A stretch of 64,000 nt of DNA from Norana najaformis (taxonomy: Eukaryota; Annelida; Clitellata; Crassiclitellata; Hormogastridae), in NCBI GenBank assembly GCA_964023275.1, contig OZ029918.1, positions 32,917,739 to 32,981,738 on the forward strand, read 5' to 3'. This document shows positions 58,240 through 64,000 of the stretch, piece after piece. Below the pieces are notes generated by a model. It did not search any database, was not told the DNA's origin, and saw only the letters and a program-made list of their open reading frames with translations. The position numbers were made by a program, and so were the translations under genes. How positions within the stretch are numbered: position 1 is the first letter of the stretch; each line of letters opens with the position of its first letter.

Positions 58240-61200
58240 TTAGGAAAACAAATCTGGTTCTCCTTCATTCTCTACCGGATTCTCATTAATATACTTTAAG
58301 ATGGCATCAAGTCCCATCTCTGAAGCTGGAGGTTTTCCTTTCTCGTTCCGCTCTTCATTTGCCTTGGCTGTTACCTGTCTATATGAAGCGTCAAGAGATG
58401 ATGGCTTTTGAGGAATCGATGGCTTCTTGCTGACAGCTGGTTTCGGAGGCAGAGAGGGTTTCAGTGGACTCACTGGTGATGCTGGAACCGGATGGCGCGA
58501 ATCTGCTGTGCTGTGAACTCGTTGTGGCTGGGAAGTAGGTATGGCTTTCATCTTCTGCCTTGACTTAACTGCCTCTTCCAGTTTCAGCAACTGCGTGATG
58601 TCATCCTCAACTCTGTTAAAGAGCAGCCATAGATAATGTTCCTAAGAGTTATAAGACAATGCAGACATGTTAAACAATACACATTAAGTACTTTTGGCCA
58701 AAACAACGACTCTTGGAACTGGAATCAAAGAACACAATTTAACGTGTAAATTAAAATAAACTATAATTTAAATAATAAATCTTTTTGAACTAGAGCAATT
58801 TATGATTATATTATTTAACCATTAGAAATGAATTTCAAATATAACACATTGGAAACACAAAATGAAACAGCCCAGGAACTTACTCGAAAAGGCTAGAGAC
58901 ATCTTCTGTATCTGCTTTGAAGGCATTTCCTGAGGTTTCTGTCGAAGGAAGACCTAAAATCTTCAGGTCTTCTGGACTGGCAGCCGCATCCAAACCACTT
59001 AATCGTCCCTCAAACAACTTAATCTTTCCTACATCAATAAAAACGATAGTTTCAGTTATAAATGAGTTCAAATATGTTAAACATGTTTTGTGTCTAAAAA
59101 CAAAACTGAAATGTCAAATATGCCGACAGTGGATATATTGAAAACAAGCTTTCGACAGTCAAAGGTCTTTGATTGGTCTTTTTGTCAGAGAGCTTGTCAG
59201 CAGATACCTTATTAATCTTCAGTAATATCAATCTCAAACTCTAACACTGCATAAAGTAATCACCCTTAAGAACAAACACTTCTTTCAACAGCGCTGCCAA
59301 AATGGTTGATCTATTGGCTCAACTGGAAACAACATCAACCCATAAAGTGGAATACCTTCCTTATTTCAGTTAATTAGTTATCTCTACACTTTGAAGTTCT
59401 TCACAACGCATTGCCTACACTAGTCTACATGATTTTTAAGTTATTAAGAACAAAAAGTTCATCAGTAAGCAAAACAGTGCTCATACAACTAGAAGTGTCA
59501 CCATGGGCAGGCTTCCACACACATGCAGAGCCAAACCGACGGATTCCCATAGGTCCTATAGGTTACACGACTTGACAATGACACGTCAGTTTCACAAGAT
59601 GTGCCGATAGTCAAACCCCAGATGAAAAGGTAAATGACAAAGGCAATAGCAATCTGCCATCAATCAAGCAACCCATTTGTAAACAAACTGTTACCTGTCT
59701 TAGCAGTAGACAAGTTCTTTGTTGAGAAGATTTCCTCTTCAGTGACGTCTTCTTTGCTCGCATCAGATCCAAACAAGTCAGAAGACCTTTAGAAAATTTC
59801 AAATTTCAATACAAAATCATTTAACTAGTAAGGAAACAGCATACTAATTTGTTCACTTTTGTGCTTCTGATTGTTTTATCACTATAGTTAAGTCACTTTG
59901 TACTGCAGACAATGATAAATGAATGACAAATAAGCCTTACTCTCATTAACCCAACTCACACTACAGAAGTTATCAGACAAACTCTACCATATTATACCAA
60001 AATGGTGCTACATACGATAAGCTAAGTTATAGAACATAAAGAACAAGTTGTTTGGCTATTGCACAGCTGATGTCATGTTTCTGCTTCAGTTGCAAGATCT
60101 ATATCTCAGGACTAATGGGTCTATTCTGTAATCCAACAATTGTGAGTTTGAGCCTGCCAAGTGGACTCCATGTAATGACCCTGGGCAAGTTGTTTGTGCC
60201 CATTTGTATCTATCACCATGCAAGAGAACCTGGTACTTGTATAAACTGGGAAGTAAACGGCAAGTCCTGCAACGCACTGGCCTCGTGGCCAGAACACCGA
60301 GATTCATCCACTGCTTGCTCAAGGGCTAAGAGTAGGACATGCATTCCACTACATTCTACTATTGGATATGGAAGACTTTATTAAATGTAGATAGAGGCAT
60401 GTGATGAATGATTGTATGTTATGTACAAGTAAAGAGTAAAAGTTGCTGCTACAAGCATCTAAGGATGAGCTCACTCGTCTTCATTTTCTTCAAACAATCG
60501 CACGCGTGAAGGCTGACTAGCTGATGACTTTTTGGATGACCCCTCCTCTAGACCACTTGTTCCTTTAGCACTGGTATATTTTCCAGCAGTGAGAGGATTT
60601 ACACCTGAAACAACAGACAGGTAATTACTTTACTTTACACAGGTCAGTAACATGACTAGTACAACTGCTCTGCTAGGCTTTGCAGGTCTCTTCTTAAGAA
60701 ATCAATGATTCTGTGAATTTTGGAGTCACCATTACCTTAGACACAGAGAAGACAACACCATAGTTGACATTGTCACTATAACCAACATCATCATCATTGT
60801 CATCATCATCATCAGCAGCAGCAGCAGTAGCAGCCGCAGCAACAGGAGTGTAGCATCAGCAGTTGAAAGGAGGTATTACCCAAGAACTGTACATATAAAT
60901 AAAACGATAGAAGTTCCATACATAATGTTCCACCAACCCTGAATAATTTAATCATGGCAAAAGAAACTGCTTGTTAATCATATTTTTTATTATTATCATT
61001 ATTATTGTGCATTTATTCATGTGCAAAGACTGAACCCAAGACACAGTCAGGAAAGCATGACAAACAAACCATGCTGCAAACTGTATAATTTTAACCTCAA
61101 AAGTAAATATATTTGCGAGAGATGCAGAGTAAATTGGTCTGAACCTAAAAATTCCAGAGTTACGTGAGACGATGCGAGTTTAGGCGTCACTGCAATGAAC

Positions 61201-62588
61201 TTAAGAAATGCTTCCAGTTCTGTGGTTCTTTCGGTTGTATTTGGTTCAAGGAAGGATGAAAGGATTGATGATGATACTGTGGGCAATACTGTTCCAGGAT
61301 ACTGAATGATCAGACCTTTGCGAAGATTCTCAAAATCTTCAAAGCGTTTAGGAATCTGAAACAATGCATAAGCTATTTCATTATTATTATTTTATATGTT
61401 ACTATACCACGTAATACTATGATGAAGATGGAGATGATGAAGATGATGATTAATGATAATATTCATTCTCTGGAGAATTTTAAATCCCAAGGGATCAAAT
61501 ATACCTCAAATAAAAAATAATAAGTATCTTTTCTATGTCCTTGATATAAATTTTTCCTATTGGACCAGCTGTACATTGTGGAAAAAATAAATATTAACAA
61601 TTATAGTAATTGTTATTACGTCATTATTAAACTTTATTCTTTTATATCCTCATCATCTATATCATTCTCAATAACAAAAATGCAGCATATAGCAATACAA
61701 ACAAAACAAATAAAAACAATAGCAAAGCAGAAAAAACCTACAACAAACTGCACAACATCAGTCTCTTTGTGTTGCGGCAACTTAAAGAATGACAAATTTG
61801 AAACGACGAGGACATGGTACTCGACAGTGTCCACGAGAATGCCAGGAATCTCCTTAACTGTTGGGATGCTTAAGTCCAAACCACTCAACTGGTTCTTCAG
61901 CTTTCTAAAACATTAATCATTATTGTAAGAACTAAATAATAAATTAATAAATAAATAAAAATAACTAATTAGAACAGTATTGTCAGAATTGCACTAAGAC
62001 TGCTCAAGGTAAGAATTATACTATCAACCCTTTACATAGCTCCTTAACCCTTCTGGAATAAACTCCTGTGAGAATTACGACAATTATACATGGCTCATCA
62101 ACACTTCTCCCTTACAATTTCTGCACAGGTGTTTCACCCAAAACTGAAAACACTTCTCTTCCACAGTCCATCCTAATTCCTCCTCTTCCCCTGCTCTATC
62201 TGCTCCAATACCAAGCACCATACACCGAAGCCGTTTGCCTGCCTGATCTTGACCGTGAACCAAATCCAAGACTACCTGCCTATCGATTTGTTTTGACTAA
62301 AAGCATGCGAATAAGCTGGTCTCTGCGACTTAGGCTTCTTTGGGCGCTGGTAGAAATCTCTTGTTTACGAGTACGATAAATTTATATAGCGCTTCTTCAA
62401 AAAATCTTCTAAACTGCTATATTAACAGATCTTTGCGCCTCATAATCGAAGTTACCGTAGTTCAAGCGGGAGGCGTCTCACGGTTTTCCCACACTAAAAC
62501 CGATGGATGGCAAATGGCCGCAAACTCAAAAGTAACCAATATCGCGTAACTTAAATATTTACCTAACAGTAACCGTGGCAACGGGCAT
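58240..62588 (-). CDS. HS1BP3: HS1BP3, PX-domain protein, complete, 7 exons
   Basis: Exons (- strand): 62563-62588, 61742-61904, 61145-61355, 60475-60604, 59695-59786, 58884-59028, 58240-58612; all phases agree, giving 379 residues (vertebrate HS1BP3 is about 390). It starts MPVATVTVRKLKNQLSGLDLS. A PX domain covers roughly residues 10-135: VEYHVLVVSN, TDVVQFVIPKRFEDFENLRK, ELEAFLKFIAVTP, LEFLG. Then acidic linkers with SSDLFGSD and a Pro/Lys-rich segment (SLPPKPAVSKKPSIPQKPS), a candidate SH3 ligand, ending EGEPDLFS. HS1BP3 binds phosphoinositides/phosphatidic acid, interacts with cortactin/HS1-type proteins and restrains autophagosome formation in vertebrates. Exon 3 uses a GTTCAG donor. 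Exon 1 is short and was placed by phase and by its resemblance to the family N terminus. Confidence 0.85.
60090..60345 (+). repeat. SINE copy in HS1BP3 intron
   Basis: Contains 'tgaccctgggcaagttgttt', 'aagtaaacggcaagtcctgc' and 'aacgcactggcctcgtggcc', the family seen at 1965-2170. Located between exons 4 and 5. Confidence 0.55.
60785..60842. repeat. Compound (CAT)n(CAG)n microsatellite
   Basis: Imperfect CAT repeats run directly into CAG/CAA repeats, intronic in HS1BP3. Confidence 0.8.
62040..62385 (+). mobile_element. CR1/L2-like LINE 3' end in HS1BP3 intron 1
   Basis: Matches the 3' part of 11642-12290 from 'cccttctggaataaactcc' through the terminal module and a TTTACGAGTACGA tail. The 3' half of this LINE is also present in blocks A and B because their junction falls inside it (about 62270). 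Confidence 0.65.
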
Positions 62589-62897
62589 GTTGAAAAGTTT
62601 AACATGCACACTACGTTAAAATAAACTTTAACCACTTCGTTCTGCAGTGAAATGTTCCATTACTAGTAGGTATAAATAAAACCCGAAGGTAAACAAATTT
62701 TTAATTCTATGCAATTATTTTTATAGCGCTACGATTCAAGTCACAAACCCAAAATCACGTCATTAGCCACTGCAATCCAAGTAGATTTTACTGAGCCTTG
62801 GTAACTGTAATTTCGGTTCGAGCGCCAAAGTTTAGGCCTATTCATCTATTTGTCATGGCTTGCCAACAATAAGAAACATGCTTAGTTATGGTAATTG
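62589..62897. other. HS1BP3 upstream region
   Basis: The first 50 bp upstream of the ATG is conserved in blocks A and B. No clear TATA box; an 'atttttatagcgctacgatt' stretch belongs to a dispersed repeat. Probable promoter by position only. Confidence 0.35.
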
Positions 62898-63125
<228 letters not shown>

Positions 63126-63544
63126 TTAAATAAACCCATTTCCAGCAGTGGAACTACATGTACTACTACCACACGCCGGAGCTCCGCCGCTGCCTTTAGT
63201 CGGGTAGTGCCAGTCCCAAGCATGGCTAAAAGAGGAGGGCAACGTCAACGGCCTTTGATGCCATAAGACGTCGTTAAACACTGAAACTACTAATGCCACG
63301 TGACAGTAGAAACGTCTGCAAATTTTCAGGTGAGGTAAGGTCAACGTCAACGGCCCAGGCAGCCACAAGATGTCGCACAAGAGACGGATGGCAACCAATG
63401 GGGGTATGCTTACGATGCAAACTGGTAAAATTCGAAGACCTACGGGGTGAGAGTGTTTACCACGCTTCGATGAAGCTGGGGTGAAGTGGAGGAGATAATC
63501 GCAGTTGCTGAGATAATTGCCCTGCATCACTGGCCACCCAAGTG
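63126..63544. other. No gene seen; short direct repeat
   Basis: Contains 'caacgtcaacggcc' followed by 'gccataagacgtcg' (about 63240-63276), repeated as 'caacgtcaacggcc' and 'gccacaagatgtcg' (63340-63376). No ORF I would defend. Confidence 0.35.
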
Positions 63545-63657
63545 GTGTCAAGCGATGCGGAGGAAGAGGAGGAGGAGGAGAAAGGAGGAGGAGGAGGTGG
63601 AGAGAGGAGGAGGAGGAGAAAGGAGGAGGAAGAGGAGGAGGAGGAGGAGATGAGGAA
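63545..63657. repeat. GGA-rich polypurine tract
   Basis: About 110 bp of GGA/GAG repeats with no pyrimidines for long stretches on the + strand. Followed to about 63840 by degenerate 'gaatgagcgaat'-like short repeats. Confidence 0.8.
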
Positions 63658-64000
63658 TAGAATAACACGCGTGAATGAGCAACTCAGGGAATGGACAAGG
63701 GAATTAATGCGCAAATGTTTGAATGAGCGAATGCGATTGAAGGACTGAGTAGATGAGCGAATAAGTGAACGAGTTAACGAGTTGAGTCATCGAGTCAAAA
63801 GTAACGAGTTAATAAGCGAATCGGTAATCGAGGCAGAGACGAATATTCAAAGTACGTATGCAAGTATCTAAGGACTTAATATAGCGCCTTTTAAGCACCT
63901 CAAATCTCGCAATTCGATAGCCTTCAATTGCTGACGATGGTTATAACCAGAACCAATTGAAGAGCTAACAACCTATTAGAGGGGAGAAATTCTCAAATCA

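Overview
The window looks like nuclear DNA of a marine invertebrate animal. Genes have GT-AG introns of roughly 0.4-1.5 kb, introns and intergenic DNA are AT-rich, and there are many tRNA-derived SINEs, CR1/L2-like and RTE/BovB-like LINE pieces, solo LTRs, microsatellites and frequent TAGGCCTA-type words. The families present (NHL protein, GT61 glycosyltransferases, an IHO1-like meiotic protein, HS1BP3) fit a lophotrochozoan or an invertebrate deuterostome. I cannot narrow the species from sequence alone.

Layout. 0-0.5 kb: 3' end of an NHL-repeat (TRIM/wech-type) gene on the + strand. 0.6-5.4 kb: SINEs, a decayed LTR-retrotransposon gag, LINE 3' ends. 5.5-44.1 kb: a tandem array of three single-coding-exon GT61-family glycosyltransferase genes, all + strand. 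GT61-1 (5983-7650) and GT61-3 (42393-44039) are intact. GT61-2 is cut in two by a full-length RTE-type LINE (22219-25612) that still has an open 1008-residue endonuclease/reverse-transcriptase ORF and a 10-bp target-site duplication.

Downstream of GT61-1 and of GT61-2 lie near-identical blocks (about 9.44-16.24 kb and 27.58-34.54 kb). Each begins with a fragment of the IHO1-like gene (exon 4 plus intron 3; block B also has part of exon 5). Each then jumps, across a deletion of about 9.1 kb relative to the parent locus, into intron 1, exon 1 and upstream DNA of HS1BP3. Both blocks end near a TACA-type microsatellite. Beyond each microsatellite is a 2.1-kb arm, and the two arms are inverted relative to each other (17.43-19.58 and 37.72-39.70 kb).

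44.1-47.9 kb: SINEs, a hAT MITE, a solo LTR, and sequence shared with the flank of GT61-1. 47.99-55.37 kb (- strand): intact nine-coding-exon gene for a coiled-coil protein resembling IHO1, the HORMAD1 interactor of the Mer2 family. An E2F/ETS-type promoter candidate lies near 56.4 kb. 58.24-62.59 kb (- strand): complete seven-exon HS1BP3 (PX-domain protein). The right end carries a long pure (ACAG)n tract and a GGA-rich polypurine tract.

The IHO1-like and HS1BP3 genes are the parents of the broken fragments embedded in the GT61 array. The window therefore records tandem duplication, a junction deletion, probable gene conversion and successive transposon insertions. All exon boundaries were worked out by hand from splice sites and phase and have not been tested against transcripts.
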